A stretch of 52,366 nt of DNA from an uncultured Bacteroidales bacterium (GCA_937902805.1 CALEMB010000095.1:1-52366); one strand, 5' to 3'; counted from the first letter of the stretch, positions 41,456 to 50,955 are shown. Notes: generated from the letters alone by a model not told the origin. A program made the numbers and translations.

Positions 41456-44400
41456 ATGAAAAAAGGAATCCTTATAGCCGTTTTATCGCTCTTTTTGGGC
41501 GTGTCGTCTGCTTTTGCACAGGCGTTTTACCCAACAGAAAAGAATGCCTTTTATGACCAATTGACGGCTTATTTGAATACTTCCACTTCAAAAGAAGAAC
41601 GTGACGAGGCCGCCAAGATGATGCAAGGCTTTCGTGGCGCTTGGGATAGTTATTATTCTGATGCAGAGATCAATACGGTGATACGCCTTTGCGAACTGTT
41701 CCATTCCAAAGCAGGGGCACGCGCTTATCCCTGCACTTTCAATTTCGTGGCTGTATTGCAAAGGATTCCCACGGCGGGGTTGAATCACAAGGATGTCAAC
41801 AACTGGCTTACCTACACCGATGCCAAAGCCCAAAAATCGATGAATGGCATGGAAAAGTATTTGTCTGCATGCCAAAACATCTTTGTCGATAAGGTGCTGT
41901 CTGCGAAGGCCAATACCAAATGGATGCTTCGCGATGCGCTACTGGGTTTCCCGTCGGCTGACAAATTTGAATTGACGGTGGATGGCACGCTGGTGTTGGC
42001 TTCTCTGAAAGACGAGTCGTCCATCAAGCAGACAAAAGGTGTTTACTCGATGGAAAACAACAGTTGGAGAGGCCAAGGTGGTCGCGCAGACTGGTCGCGT
42101 TTCGGCATCTCTTCCGACGATGTCTTCGTGACCTTCCCCAATTTCTATGCCATTGACTTGAACCGTTCGGAATATGCCGTCGACTCGGTGGTTTTCCAAG
42201 AGCGCAACCACTTCAATCAGAATATCTTGTGTCGTTTTGAGGACAAGGTACTGGCCAATGCTCCGAACGAGAAGACCTTGTACCCGCGCGTGAAATCGTA
42301 CCGTTCCGATTATCGCATTCCAAACATTATGAAAAATGTTGATTTTGAGGGCGGTATCGGTATGATGGGCAACCTTGTGGAGGTGTTCGGTGGAGTGGAG
42401 AACAAGGCCATGTTCCATTTCAATCGCAATGGCACGGAGGTGGTGAAGGTGGAGTCGACGCGCTTCACCTTGTCAGATGAGGAGGTTTTGGTGTCCGACC
42501 GAGCGATGATGCGTCTTTATCTGCCCGATACCGTGGCAGGCCGCATGAGTTTAGACTCGATTTATCATAACGACTTGGGTTTCAGGTTCGACAACAAGAA
42601 GCGCAGAATGATGATTTATCGTTCAGACAAAGATCTGGGCGATGGACCTTTCCATGATTATTACCATGGTGTCGACATTTTCGTGGAAGCCATGTATTGG
42701 GATATTGATGAGAGTGTTGTCGATTTCAGGCGTATGGAAAGTGTCAACCATAGGAGTGAGGGCGATGTGGTGTCAGTCAATTATTACAGACATGAGGATT
42801 TCAAACGTTTGCAGGGCCTCGATGGCACGCATCCGATGATTCGCCTTGAGAAGTTTTTGATTGGCTTTGGCAATGTGGACCGTCAAGTGCATTTCTATCT
42901 TGGCGACCTGACTTCGTATCTCGGCTATCCCACGGAGCAAGTCATCACGCTGGTGTTGCGTTTGCAGGCGGAGGGCTATATGGAATATGATGCCCAGACG
43001 CAGTGGGTGACAGCCTTGCCCCGTTTTTTCGACGTGGTTGATTCCTATAGGGATAACATTGATTATGATGTGATTAAGTTCCACACGGTGACCACACACC
43101 GTCAGCCCAACCTGCGTCTCGACTTGGGTACCAACGACTTGCTCGTTTACGGTATCACTAGCCAAATTGACGGTTTCGAAGGTTCGGCTATCTCATTGAG
43201 TGACCGCAAACACGTCGTTATCGTGCCCGACAATGGCCGTATTACCTTGAAGAAAAACAAGAACTTTAAGTTCTCGGGCGGCATATTGGCTGGAATGTTC
43301 GAGTTCTTCACCAAGGACTGCCTGTTTATGTACGATGATTTCACCATTAGGATGAACAAGGTGGATTCGTTGCGTTTTTATGCCCGCGACAACAATAAGA
43401 TTATTCCCATCGACGGCACGCTGGAGAAGCTGAAAGGCCGTCTTCTCATCGACAAAGGCGACAATAAGTCAAGCCGTGAGGTGACGCCTGAGTATCCTAT
43501 TTTCTATAGTGATGCAGAAGGCTACAAGTTCTACAGGAGAATCAACGGTGGTGCCTTTGACCCTGGCACCCTCGACTCGGTGGCATCGTCTGCTGACCTT
43601 GACGGCAAGTTCTATTACAGCTTGTATCCTTTTGTCGTCGATAGCCTTAACGACCTCTCCATGAAGAAGGTGCGCTTCGAAGGCGAGTTGGTGTCTGGCG
43701 GCATCCTGCCGAGAATCGAAGAGCCTTTGGTGGTGATGGACGACTATTCCTTGGGCTTCGAGCACCAAATCGGCAATGGCAGCACGGACTCTTATCCGAT
43801 GTATGATGGCTCGGGACAACTGCATGAGACCGTTCACCTTTCGTCAAGCGGGTTTTATGGGACGGGACAACTCGATTACATGACCTCGGAGTTTAAGTCT
43901 GACAAGTTCTTGATGTATCCGGAATATGTAACGGCCATCACTAAGGAGTTTAAGATGCAGCCGCTCGCTGACGGAACGGGATTCCCCATCGCTTCTGCCG
44001 ATGCCTTGAAGCTGCGTTGGGATGTCTTCAAACCCGAACTCACCACCGAGACCATCAAGCAGCCAATTTGCATGTATGGCGACACCTATTTCAATGGCAA
44101 GACGACGCTGACACCCGAGGGTTATTCTGCTGACGGTAAGTTGCGTTTCGGCCTGACCGAATTCGATTCCGACCATTTCGCTTTGGATTCACGTACCTTT
44201 GTGGCTGATTCGGCCAAGTTCCTCCTGTATTCCGAAGACAGCACCTCTGTGGCTTTCGCGGCCACCAATTATAGGGCCAATGTCGACTTTGACGCACAAA
44301 AGGTGCAATACGACTATCTGGATATGAACAGTAGCTTGGACTTCCCGATGAACCAATACATCTGTTCATTGAAGGAAGCCGAATGGGACATGGCGACCAA

Positions 44401-46096
44401 CAGCCTGCACCTGTATAATCCCGTGGAGTCTTTTGGCGACTATGCCACTGCCACTACCCATGAGGAATTGCTTGCCGTCCACAACAACGCTTCCAAGTTC
44501 ATCTCGTTGGTGCCAGATCAGGATTCGTTGCAGTTCTATAGCATGAACGCTGAATACGACATGACGAATTATATTATTCATGCCCATGATGTGAAGATCA
44601 TCCGTGTGGCCGATGCCGCTGTGTTCCCTTATAACCATGATGTTGACATCAACGCAGAGTCGAAGCTGGATCCCGTGAATGGCGACCTGCTTGCCGATAC
44701 CTTGAATCAGTTCCACCTTTATAAAGATGCCGTTGTCGACATCCACAGCCGCAACAATTACTTGGCTCAAGGCTATTGGGACTATGTGGCCGCTGACGGT
44801 ACCCGCACTCCTGTTTTCATGGATTCCATAGCTCCCAAGGCGGGTGTGACCTATGGTATAGCACACCTCGTTGATACGACCGCCATTCAGCTGAGTCCGC
44901 AGTTCACCTTCATGGGTAAGGTCACATTGACCGCCACTGATGAGCATGGCTTGTATGACGGCCATTTTGCTTTGTCGGGCTTCAATCCTGATGGAGTGGG
45001 GACATATCAACTGGTCTCGACTGAGGCCGATAGCCTTGCGACGCCCGTTTATGAAATGGTGGCACCGATGGATAGCATCACCGCCTTGCACAATTGGTTT
45101 GTTTCGACGGCTACCATCAACCCGAACAACATACAGATTCCTGTTGACCTGTCGCGTATCCAAACGGAAACGCCTGAGATTTGCAGCGGCATCTATTACG
45201 AGCAGGCCATTGATGGCGGCTATTTTGCCTCGTTCCTCACGCCCAAGAAGGGTAGGAAGGAAAAGGTCGAGGTGAACGCCTCCAATGGCACATTGTGGTA
45301 TGACGACGAACTAGAGCGTTTTGTGGTGACCGATGATCAATTGTACGACACTTGGCTCTCGCTCAACTCGCGTAGCGTGGTGGAAGGGCAGTGCAGCTCC
45401 AACCTTGGTTTCGATCTGCCTTTAGTCGATTTTGCCGTGCATGGCGACTTTGCGCAATATCCCAACGACAGCCTGACCTTCAGCGGCATGAATGTGCTGA
45501 AAGTCCCTATCTTCAATGACGAGATTTTGCAAAGTATGGCAGAGGTGTATGCCAGCATGGAAGGCGAGTCCATCGACCTGACGAAAACGGAATACTTGCA
45601 CTATTTCCGTTCCGAGAATGATGAGGAAAAGACTGCAGAGAAGGCACAAGCCATTGAATTGGAAGGCTATCCGGAGATGGAGCCGAAAGACTTCTATTGC
45701 AAGACCATCGTCATCCCCGACCTCAAGATGGTGTGGAACGATCAGATGCACGCTTTCGTGTCGGTCGGCAAGATTGGCTTGGGCAACTTCGGCAAACACA
45801 TTGTGAACAAGTATGTGGACGGCTTTGTGGTGTTCGACCATCGTCTCGGCAACATCACCTATTTCTTCCAGAATGACATGTTCATGACTTTTATCAATTA
45901 CAACTGCGGCGACGGCCAGATGCAGGTACATTGCACCTATTCCGACATCAACCAGAAGATGTACGACACGAAGGAGAAGAGCCGCACGGTGAAAAAAGGC
46001 GACAGCTTCTTCCAGTATGTGGCGGTGCCTTACGAGTCGATGTTGGACTATCTGAATCGCCTGAAATATGCGGGTTTTAACGTGGGCGGATTTTAA
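41456..46096 (+). CDS. Giant exported protein of unknown function
   Basis: 1546 residues. It has a clear signal peptide (KKGILIAVLSLFLGVSSAFAQA), no lipobox, no transmembrane helix and no T9SS sorting domain, so it is predicted to be periplasmic or outer-membrane associated. The first 170 residues look helical. From about 180 on the sequence is beta-rich, with repeated motifs that recall layered strands, for example FPNFYAIDLNRSEYAVDSVV, VSDRAMMRLYLPDTVAGRMS and FHLYKDAVVDIHSR. Cys is rare. The C-terminus ends AGFNVGGF. I recognise no family. It begins 23 bases after prmA, so it is likely co-transcribed. An envelope-assembly role is only a guess. Confidence 0.8.
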   Translation: MKKGILIAVLSLFLGVSSAFAQAFYPTEKNAFYDQLTAYLNTSTSKEERDEAAKMMQGFRGAWDSYYSDAEINTVIRLCELFHSKAGARAYPCTFNFVAVLQRIPTAGLNHKDVNNWLTYTDAKAQKSMNGMEKYLSACQNIFVDKVLSAKANTKWMLRDALLGFPSADKFELTVDGTLVLASLKDESSIKQTKGVYSMENNSWRGQGGRADWSRFGISSDDVFVTFPNFYAIDLNRSEYAVDSVVFQERNHFNQNILCRFEDKVLANAPNEKTLYPRVKSYRSDYRIPNIMKNVDFEGGIGMMGNLVEVFGGVENKAMFHFNRNGTEVVKVESTRFTLSDEEVLVSDRAMMRLYLPDTVAGRMSLDSIYHNDLGFRFDNKKRRMMIYRSDKDLGDGPFHDYYHGVDIFVEAMYWDIDESVVDFRRMESVNHRSEGDVVSVNYYRHEDFKRLQGLDGTHPMIRLEKFLIGFGNVDRQVHFYLGDLTSYLGYPTEQVITLVLRLQAEGYMEYDAQTQWVTALPRFFDVVDSYRDNIDYDVIKFHTVTTHRQPNLRLDLGTNDLLVYGITSQIDGFEGSAISLSDRKHVVIVPDNGRITLKKNKNFKFSGGILAGMFEFFTKDCLFMYDDFTIRMNKVDSLRFYARDNNKIIPIDGTLEKLKGRLLIDKGDNKSSREVTPEYPIFYSDAEGYKFYRRINGGAFDPGTLDSVASSADLDGKFYYSLYPFVVDSLNDLSMKKVRFEGELVSGGILPRIEEPLVVMDDYSLGFEHQIGNGSTDSYPMYDGSGQLHETVHLSSSGFYGTGQLDYMTSEFKSDKFLMYPEYVTAITKEFKMQPLADGTGFPIASADALKLRWDVFKPELTTETIKQPICMYGDTYFNGKTTLTPEGYSADGKLRFGLTEFDSDHFALDSRTFVADSAKFLLYSEDSTSVAFAATNYRANVDFDAQKVQYDYLDMNSSLDFPMNQYICSLKEAEWDMATNSLHLYNPVESFGDYATATTHEELLAVHNNASKFISLVPDQDSLQFYSMNAEYDMTNYIIHAHDVKIIRVADAAVFPYNHDVDINAESKLDPVNGDLLADTLNQFHLYKDAVVDIHSRNNYLAQGYWDYVAADGTRTPVFMDSIAPKAGVTYGIAHLVDTTAIQLSPQFTFMGKVTLTATDEHGLYDGHFALSGFNPDGVGTYQLVSTEADSLATPVYEMVAPMDSITALHNWFVSTATINPNNIQIPVDLSRIQTETPEICSGIYYEQAIDGGYFASFLTPKKGRKEKVEVNASNGTLWYDDELERFVVTDDQLYDTWLSLNSRSVVEGQCSSNLGFDLPLVDFAVHGDFAQYPNDSLTFSGMNVLKVPIFNDEILQSMAEVYASMEGESIDLTKTEYLHYFRSENDEEKTAEKAQAIELEGYPEMEPKDFYCKTIVIPDLKMVWNDQMHAFVSVGKIGLGNFGKHIVNKYVDGFVVFDHRLGNITYFFQNDMFMTFINYNCGDGQMQVHCTYSDINQKMYDTKEKSRTVKKGDSFFQYVAVPYESMLDYLNRLKYAGFNVGGF

Positions 46097-46190
46097 AAAA
46101 TGAAGTTTTTTCGTCAAAAAAAGCCTTCGTATCGCAATAATTTGTATTTTTACACCTTCATAATAGAAAGATAAATAAATACCTAACGAT

Positions 46191-47318
46191 ATGAAATTCA
46201 TAGTATCAAGTCTTAAGCTATTGAAGAATCTCCAGGCGTTGAGCGGTGTTATCGGCACGAAGAACACCCTGCCGATTTTGGATGATTTCTTGTTCCAGTT
46301 GACTGAAAACGAACTGAAAATCACGACTTCCGACCTCGACGTGACGATGTCGGTGAGCATGGTGCCCGACATGGTGGAAGGCACTGGCGAGGTGACGATT
46401 CCCGCTCGCCTCTTGCTCGAAATCATGAAGAATTTCCCCGATGTGCCGATTACCATCAATGTGGACAACAACACTTTAGCTGTTGAGCTTATCGCTGGCG
46501 AAGGCCGTTACAAACTTGCCGGTCATAAGAGCGACGAGTTCCCGCAGCTGCCCGTGATGGCGGACACTTCGGTGTGGGAGATTCCTGCCGACGTGCTGGC
46601 TCGTGGCTTCGAAAAGACCGTTTTCGCCACTGGTGTCGACGAGATTCGTCCGATTATGTCGGGTGTGTTCATGGAGATGACGGAGAACTACCTCACCTTT
46701 GTCGCCACCGATGCCCACAAGCTAGTACGCTACAGAAGGATGGATGTCAAGTCGGACGTGGTGGCCTCGTTCATCATGCCGAAAAAGCCTATCAACCAGC
46801 TGAAGAACATTCTGGCTGGTCTCGCTGATGAGTCCGTCCGCATTGAGTTCAACAAGACCAATGCTTCATTCGTGTTTGGTGACTATGTGCTGATTTGCCG
46901 TCTTCTCGAAGGCCGTTACCCGAATTATGAAGCGGTCATTCCGAAGAACAACCCCAACCAGCTGACTATCGACCGTCAGACCTTCCTTTCGGCCATCCGT
47001 CGTGTGGCAGTGTTCTCGAGCAAGGCCACGCACCAGGTGCGTTTCCGCATCACGGGTCAGGAAATCATGCTGACGGCAGAGGATATCGACTTCTACAACG
47101 AAGCCAAGGAACGTCTGGCATGTAGTTACATGGGTGACGATATGGAAATCGGTTTCAACTCACGCTTCTTCCAAGAGATGCTGGGCAACTTCGACTCGAA
47201 CGAGGTGAAGCTGGAGATGTCGGCTCCTAACCGTGCTGGCATCCTCACTCCCGTCGACAACGAGAACGAGGCTGAGGACCTGCTTATGCTCCTCATGCCG
47301 GTGATGCTCAATGCATAA
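46191..47318 (+). CDS. dnaN: DNA polymerase III beta subunit (sliding clamp)
   Basis: 375 residues, the usual length. It forms the dimeric ring that tethers the replicative polymerase to DNA. The three clamp domains are recognisable: MKFIVSSLKLLKNLQALSGV with NTLPILDDFLF in domain 1; FATGVDEIRPIMSGVFMEMT and ATDAHKLVRYRR in domain 2; RFFQEMLGNFDSNEVKLEMS and the final LLMPVMLN in domain 3. The NTLPILDDFL and ATDxHRLx motifs are family hallmarks. It is not next to dnaA here. A bidirectional terminator follows. Confidence 0.95.
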   Translation: MKFIVSSLKLLKNLQALSGVIGTKNTLPILDDFLFQLTENELKITTSDLDVTMSVSMVPDMVEGTGEVTIPARLLLEIMKNFPDVPITINVDNNTLAVELIAGEGRYKLAGHKSDEFPQLPVMADTSVWEIPADVLARGFEKTVFATGVDEIRPIMSGVFMEMTENYLTFVATDAHKLVRYRRMDVKSDVVASFIMPKKPINQLKNILAGLADESVRIEFNKTNASFVFGDYVLICRLLEGRYPNYEAVIPKNNPNQLTIDRQTFLSAIRRVAVFSSKATHQVRFRITGQEIMLTAEDIDFYNEAKERLACSYMGDDMEIGFNSRFFQEMLGNFDSNEVKLEMSAPNRAGILTPVDNENEAEDLLMLLMPVMLNA

Positions 47319-47340
47319 TTATCTGCCCCTTATAGGCATA

Positions 47341-47372
47341 AAAAAACCAGCGGAAACTCCGTTGGTTTTTTT
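47341..47372. terminator. Bidirectional intrinsic terminator
   Basis: AACCAGCGGA pairs with TCCGTTGGTT (one G-T pair) around AAC, with an A run before and a T run after. It sits between the stops of dnaN (+) and the DUF6263 gene (-) and can serve both. Confidence 0.9.
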
Positions 47373-47393
47373 ATGTTGGTCGTGAAGATCGGT

Positions 47394-48197
47394 TTACTTC
47401 TCGGTGACAACAATGTTGGAATTGCCGCTAATGGTAGTCGGGATGGTCAAGCCCTGTTGGGAAATGGTCATGGAGACGTTGCTCTTCGTATTGCTCTTCA
47501 TGAGGATGCCCGTGGTCGGGTCGATGCTGGCCGTGCCGTTGTAGGTGCCGGTGATGTTGTCGTCGTTCTTCAGGATGTTGCCCTTGAAGCTGACCTCAAC
47601 ACCCTTTTTTGAAATGGCGGTGACAGTGTAGGTGAATTCAACGGTCATCTCCATGTCGCTGACACTTTGGGTGTTGCTGGTTGTCCAGGTGCTGCCCACG
47701 CTGATAGGCTCTTCAGGCATCTTGATGATGACGTTGCCCAGAGTGTTCATGGAAGCTTCGTCCTTTTCTGAAACCATGTTGCCCATGACATCGTAGGTGA
47801 GCTCGGCAGGCACCTTGATGGTTTTTTCAAACTCTTTTGTTTGGTCGGCAATCATAGGGCTGGTCTTTTCAGGGTGTTCGGAGTCGTACTCGAACTTCAT
47901 GCCCATCTGTGACATGCTTAGCTTCAGGGATTCGATCTGTGATTCAATGACGCTTTGCGTGTCAGAGACTTCCTTTATGGTAAAGGATTGGTTGGTCTCC
48001 ATGGTCTGCGACATGCTGATGGTTTGGCCTTGCACTTCCATCATGTTCATAGAGGAGGCCTTTGAATTGACGGTGTAGCTCTTGCCGGCTTCAGGATGCA
48101 GCCTCAGCGTGATGCTTTCTTTGGCCATGAAAGACAGCGTTGCCAGTCCGATGAGGACCAAAAACATTGGGGTAAGAAGTTTCTTCATGTTTTTCAT
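47394..48197 (-). CDS. DUF6263 exported protein
   Basis: 267 residues; an alternative ATG three codons in (48188) gives MKKLLTPMFL. The signal peptide is LLTPMFLVLIGLATLSF. The mature protein opens ESITLRLHPEAGKSYTVNSK and contains repeated QTMETNQSFTIKEV-type strands and ISVGSTWTTSNTQ. These features match the DUF6263 family, small secreted proteins of Bacteroidetes with unknown role. The extracytoplasmic part is Ser/Thr/Met rich and beta-structured. It is a single gene that converges with dnaN over the shared terminator. Confidence 0.75.
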   Translation of the reverse strand: MKNMKKLLTPMFLVLIGLATLSFMAKESITLRLHPEAGKSYTVNSKASSMNMMEVQGQTISMSQTMETNQSFTIKEVSDTQSVIESQIESLKLSMSQMGMKFEYDSEHPEKTSPMIADQTKEFEKTIKVPAELTYDVMGNMVSEKDEASMNTLGNVIIKMPEEPISVGSTWTTSNTQSVSDMEMTVEFTYTVTAISKKGVEVSFKGNILKNDDNITGTYNGTASIDPTTGILMKSNTKSNVSMTISQQGLTIPTTISGNSNIVVTEK

Positions 48198-48373
48198 TTT
48201 GTTTAATTGTTTGATTAATAATGTGTTTTTCTGATGAATGGGAGCCTTTTGGCTACGCGAACCTTGTTATGACAAAAAACATGCCATGTTGTGGTTTGGA
48301 CTGCAAATATCGTGAAAAATAGCGATGGGGCAATAATAATATCACGATTTTTCCTTTGTATCCAAATCTTGAC

Positions 48374-48381
48374 TATCTTTG
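48374..48381 (+). promoter_or_regulatory. -7 element (TATCTTTG)
   Basis: TATCTTTG, 62 bases before the ATG at 48444. TTTG at 48355-48358 may be the -33 element, although the 15-base spacing is short. Confidence 0.55.
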
Positions 48382-48443
48382 CAAGCTGAAATTTCGCGAT
48401 ACATAACTATTCATTTTAATACAATTCATTAAATCAAATCACT

Positions 48444-49343
48444 ATGAAGAAAAGTTTACTTTCATTGATGATGGTGTGCTGCTTCGCCTTTATGGGTGTT
48501 GCTCAGGCACAAAACACGGGTGACGGAATCCGCGTTCAATCGTTTTCTGGCATTTCCACTATGATGTCCAACGACAAGGATATCACAGATTTTGCCCTGC
48601 TGACCTATGTTCCTGATGAAATAGGTGATGATGTGGAAATAACTGGTCTTGGTATTGGCGTGGGCTTCTCATGGGGTTCCATGTTCCCAGCCTCTATGCT
48701 TGCTGAATTTGCAGGCGGCACTATTACTGCAGCCCTTTATCTAGACGGCGGTGATGCTCAGTTCGCTGGTACCTATGAGGTTCGCATCTATGTGGGCGGC
48801 GATTCTGAAGCCGGTACTTTGATGAGCTCTCAGACTTTTGAAATTGCGGGAACGGAAGCAACCGCAGGTTACGTAACTATTGCGCTGGATACCCCCGTTA
48901 GCATTTCCGGCACTGAGAACATCTGGGTGATGTACTATCAAGACGGCTCGGTTCAATATCCTGCCATCGCTATGACTGATGTCCTCGAGAATCCCAACGA
49001 CCGTTGGATTTTTGTTGAAGGATATGGCTGGTTGGACTTGGCAACTGTCGGTGGCAGTGGCTGGACCTGGATGACATGGGCTTTCGTCGATGGTGTGGAC
49101 GTGATTGGTGAGAACACCCAAGAAGTGAACGTGTATCCTAACCCTACCTCTAGCTTTGTCACGGTCCAAGCCAATGGCATGAACCACATCACTGTGTTGA
49201 ACACCATCGGTCAGGTAGTGTACGATGTCGATGTTGATGGCAGCATCCAAAGCCTCGACATGAGCCAATATGGCGCTGGCGTGTACATGGTGCGCGTGGC
49301 CTCCGAGAACGGTGTCGGCGTGCAGCGCGTTGTGGTGAAATAA
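48444..49343 (+). CDS. Small T9SS-secreted protein
   Basis: 299 residues. The signal peptide is LLSLMMVCCFAFMGVAQAQ. The middle (about 25-215) is a beta-sandwich-like domain with Trp-rich ends (GYGWLDLATVGGSGWTWMTW). The end is a T9SS type A sorting domain: VNVYPNPTSSFVTVQANG, then the FGxGxYxxRV-type finish VYMVRVASENGVGVQRVVVK. Expected to be exported and anchored at or released from the surface. No ligand can be inferred. It stands alone, with a promoter 62 bases upstream and a terminator hairpin just after the stop. Confidence 0.82.
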   Translation: MKKSLLSLMMVCCFAFMGVAQAQNTGDGIRVQSFSGISTMMSNDKDITDFALLTYVPDEIGDDVEITGLGIGVGFSWGSMFPASMLAEFAGGTITAALYLDGGDAQFAGTYEVRIYVGGDSEAGTLMSSQTFEIAGTEATAGYVTIALDTPVSISGTENIWVMYYQDGSVQYPAIAMTDVLENPNDRWIFVEGYGWLDLATVGGSGWTWMTWAFVDGVDVIGENTQEVNVYPNPTSSFVTVQANGMNHITVLNTIGQVVYDVDVDGSIQSLDMSQYGAGVYMVRVASENGVGVQRVVVK

Positions 49344-49366
49344 GAATTCATCTTACACTTAAAAAC

Positions 49367-49395
49367 AACGAGCCGCTCCATCGGGGCGGCTCGTT
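49367..49395. terminator. Terminator-like hairpin
   Basis: AACGAGCCGC and GCGGCTCGTT form a perfect 10-bp stem, extended by three pairs, around a small loop. It lies 24 bases after the stop at 49343. The T run after it is weak. Confidence 0.65.
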
Positions 49396-49412
49396 ATGTT
49401 TGGTTAGGGTAG

Positions 49413-49434
49413 GAGACGTAGCGTGCTACGTCTC
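49413..49434. repeat. GAGACGTAGC palindrome
   Basis: GAGACGTAGC-GT-GCTACGTCTC: two perfect 10-base arms, between the convergent genes. Palindromes of this sequence type are dispersed in many bacterial genomes. Confidence 0.8.
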
Positions 49435-49447
49435 TACAAGGGATGAT

Positions 49448-50071
49448 TTAATGCGCGACAACAAATCGTTTGGTCTCGCCTCGGGCAGTCTTGGCAAAAT
49501 AGATGCCGTTCGGATAATGTGCTGTGGGAATGATGACTTCCTTGTCATCGGAAAAACGGTCTTCTATCTTTTGCCCCAGCATGTTGAAGATGCTGACCAG
49601 GCCCAAACTTTCACCTTTGATGGCGACAAATTCGTTGGCTGGATTGGGGGCGAGGCTGAATGTCGGGATGTTTTCACTTACACCTAACACTGTCTCGTAA
49701 TAAATGGAGATGGTATAGATGCCGAAGTCGGTATCGATGAATAAAGTGCCGTAAACGTCTTTCGTGATAGGTGTGCCGTAGGTGCTGAGGGAGATGGTGT
49801 CGCCAGGAGGAATGATGACTCCTGTTTGAGCAATGTTCTCGCCTTCAAAAAGGCATTCCATGTAGAAGTTTTCGGCATAACAGCGGTTGACGACCAGATA
49901 ATCAGAGGTGAGATTTGCGATTGTTACCATGCCCCCGTGTGGTACACAACCATGGAAAAAGAAATGTAATGAGTCGGGCGTGACGATGACTTGCTCGTTG
50001 GTGAAGGGGTCTTGTGCGTTTAGGTTGAAACACAGCACTATGGCTGCGATAAGAGCATATACTTTTTTCAT
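49448..50071 (-). CDS. Small T9SS-secreted protein
   Basis: 207 residues. The signal peptide is VYALIAAIVLCFNLNAQ. A domain of about 110 residues follows (TPDSLHFFFHGCVPHGGMVT, YGTLFIDTDFGIYTISIYYE), resembling an abnormal-spindle/ASPM-like or choice-of-anchor Ig fold. It leads to the type A sorting domain FSLAPNPANEFVAIKGES, ending GIYFAKTARGETKRFVVAH. Exported to the surface through T9SS. A single gene on the minus strand, with the promoter element at 50122-50129. Confidence 0.82.
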   Translation of the reverse strand: MKKVYALIAAIVLCFNLNAQDPFTNEQVIVTPDSLHFFFHGCVPHGGMVTIANLTSDYLVVNRCYAENFYMECLFEGENIAQTGVIIPPGDTISLSTYGTPITKDVYGTLFIDTDFGIYTISIYYETVLGVSENIPTFSLAPNPANEFVAIKGESLGLVSIFNMLGQKIEDRFSDDKEVIIPTAHYPNGIYFAKTARGETKRFVVAH

Positions 50072-50121
50072 TGTAGTAATCGGTTTGGTATTGTTAGTAA
50101 GATAGTTATTGTTTGATGCTG

Positions 50122-50129
50122 CAAAAATA
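50122..50129 (-). promoter_or_regulatory. -7 element (TATTTTTG)
   Basis: On the minus strand TATTTTTG lies 50 bases before the ATG at 50071 and matches TAnnTTTG. Confidence 0.65.
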
Positions 50130-50225
50130 TCAAAAAATGCAAATCAAGGACGAAAAAGTTGTTTGTTTTGACTATGCACAGGGTGAGAACAGTTGACCCT
50201 TGATCGAACCTGCTTGATACCTATG

Positions 50226-50258
50226 AGCTATGTCAAAGCTATGTCGAAGTTATGTTAG
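50226..50258. repeat. 11-bp tandem array
   Basis: AGCTATGTCAA, AGCTATGTCGA and AGTTATGTTAG at 50226, 50237 and 50248. Fourth locus in the window with an exact 11-bp step. Confidence 0.75.
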
Positions 50259-50574
50259 AGTTGCTCAAAAGGGGAGCAAAACCAATAGGCTGTAATGTGC
50301 TGATAATGAAGCTACTCCAAAACCACAAAAAATAGGCTAAAATGGCACTGTCCCACCGTCCCTGGGGCCGTTGACTTGGGACAATGGGACATGTATCTCT
50401 GACATAACTCTTACCCAAGGATAAGACTGGAGTTGAACATGGGAGACAAAGCCCGAGCCGCCCCCAAAGAGCAGCTCACCATTCTCATAGTTCTGTGTAT
50501 TCTGCGTGAGAAAAACCAAAAAATCCGGCTCGTTAGCAAGATGGTTTCTGTTTTTTTTGTTTCTTTGCACTCAA

Positions 50575-50676
50575 TTATCCCTTGAAAAGGTGTATGGAAC
50601 AGCCATGCTTATCCCTTGAAAAGGTGTATAGAACATCTAAACTTATCCCTTGAAAAGGTGCAAATCGCTGAAAATC
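50575..50676. repeat. 34-bp tandem array, TTATCCCTTGAAAAGGTG
   Basis: The 18-mer TTATCCCTTGAAAAGGTG occurs at 50575, 50609 and 50643, exactly 34 bp apart. The 16 bases between are less conserved. CCTT-GAA-AAGG is a small inverted repeat inside the unit. Confidence 0.88.
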
Positions 50677-50770
50677 ATGAGAAGAAAATTCTATCAGGTT
50701 GCTGGTGGAAACCTCTATAATCAGCCTTAACTCAGATTATTTCCGACTTATGAATGATTTTAGCGTTGCT

Positions 50771-50818
50771 TTTGACAATGCGCAACTATAGAACCCCCAA
50801 AATCTTTGACAATGCGCA
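50771..50818. repeat. TTTGACAATGCGCA repeat, 34-bp spacing
   Basis: TTTGACAATGCGCA at 50771 and again at 50805, the same 34-bp step as the preceding array but a different sequence. Confidence 0.85.
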
Positions 50819-50834
50819 GGGATAATACATAACT

Positions 50835-50856
50835 AGCCGCTCCAATCGGAGCGGCT
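50835..50856. terminator. Terminator-like hairpin, AGCCGCTCC
   Basis: AGCCGCTCC-AATC-GGAGCGGCT, a perfect 9-bp stem. The same stem core appears in the hairpin at 49367-49395. It may end transcription from pckA, 118 bases upstream on the minus strand, but no strong T run is present. Confidence 0.5.
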
Positions 50857-50872
50857 TACTTGTTGTCGCTTT

Positions 50873-50955
50873 GCGTCATTGTGAACAAAGTGAAGCAATC
50901 CAGAGAATCAAATTTGTTATCTGGATTGCTTCGTCGTTCCTCCTCGCAATGACGC
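50873..50955. repeat. Palindromic GCGTCATTG...CAATGACGC element
   Basis: GCGTCATTGTGAACAAAGTG with GAAGCAATCCAG on the left is the approximate inverse of CTGGATTGCTTCGTCGTTCC with CTCGCAATGACGC on the right, around an 18-base loop. The layout matches the widely dispersed 'GTCATTGCGAGG...GAAGCAATC' repeats. Directly after, GACGCG-AAG-CGCGTC (50951-50965) forms a second hairpin next to the pckA stop. Confidence 0.8.

Noticed and set aside
50575..50818. CRISPR array
   Set aside because: Only two or three units, spacers of 16-20 bp that are partly similar, two different repeat sequences and no cas gene.
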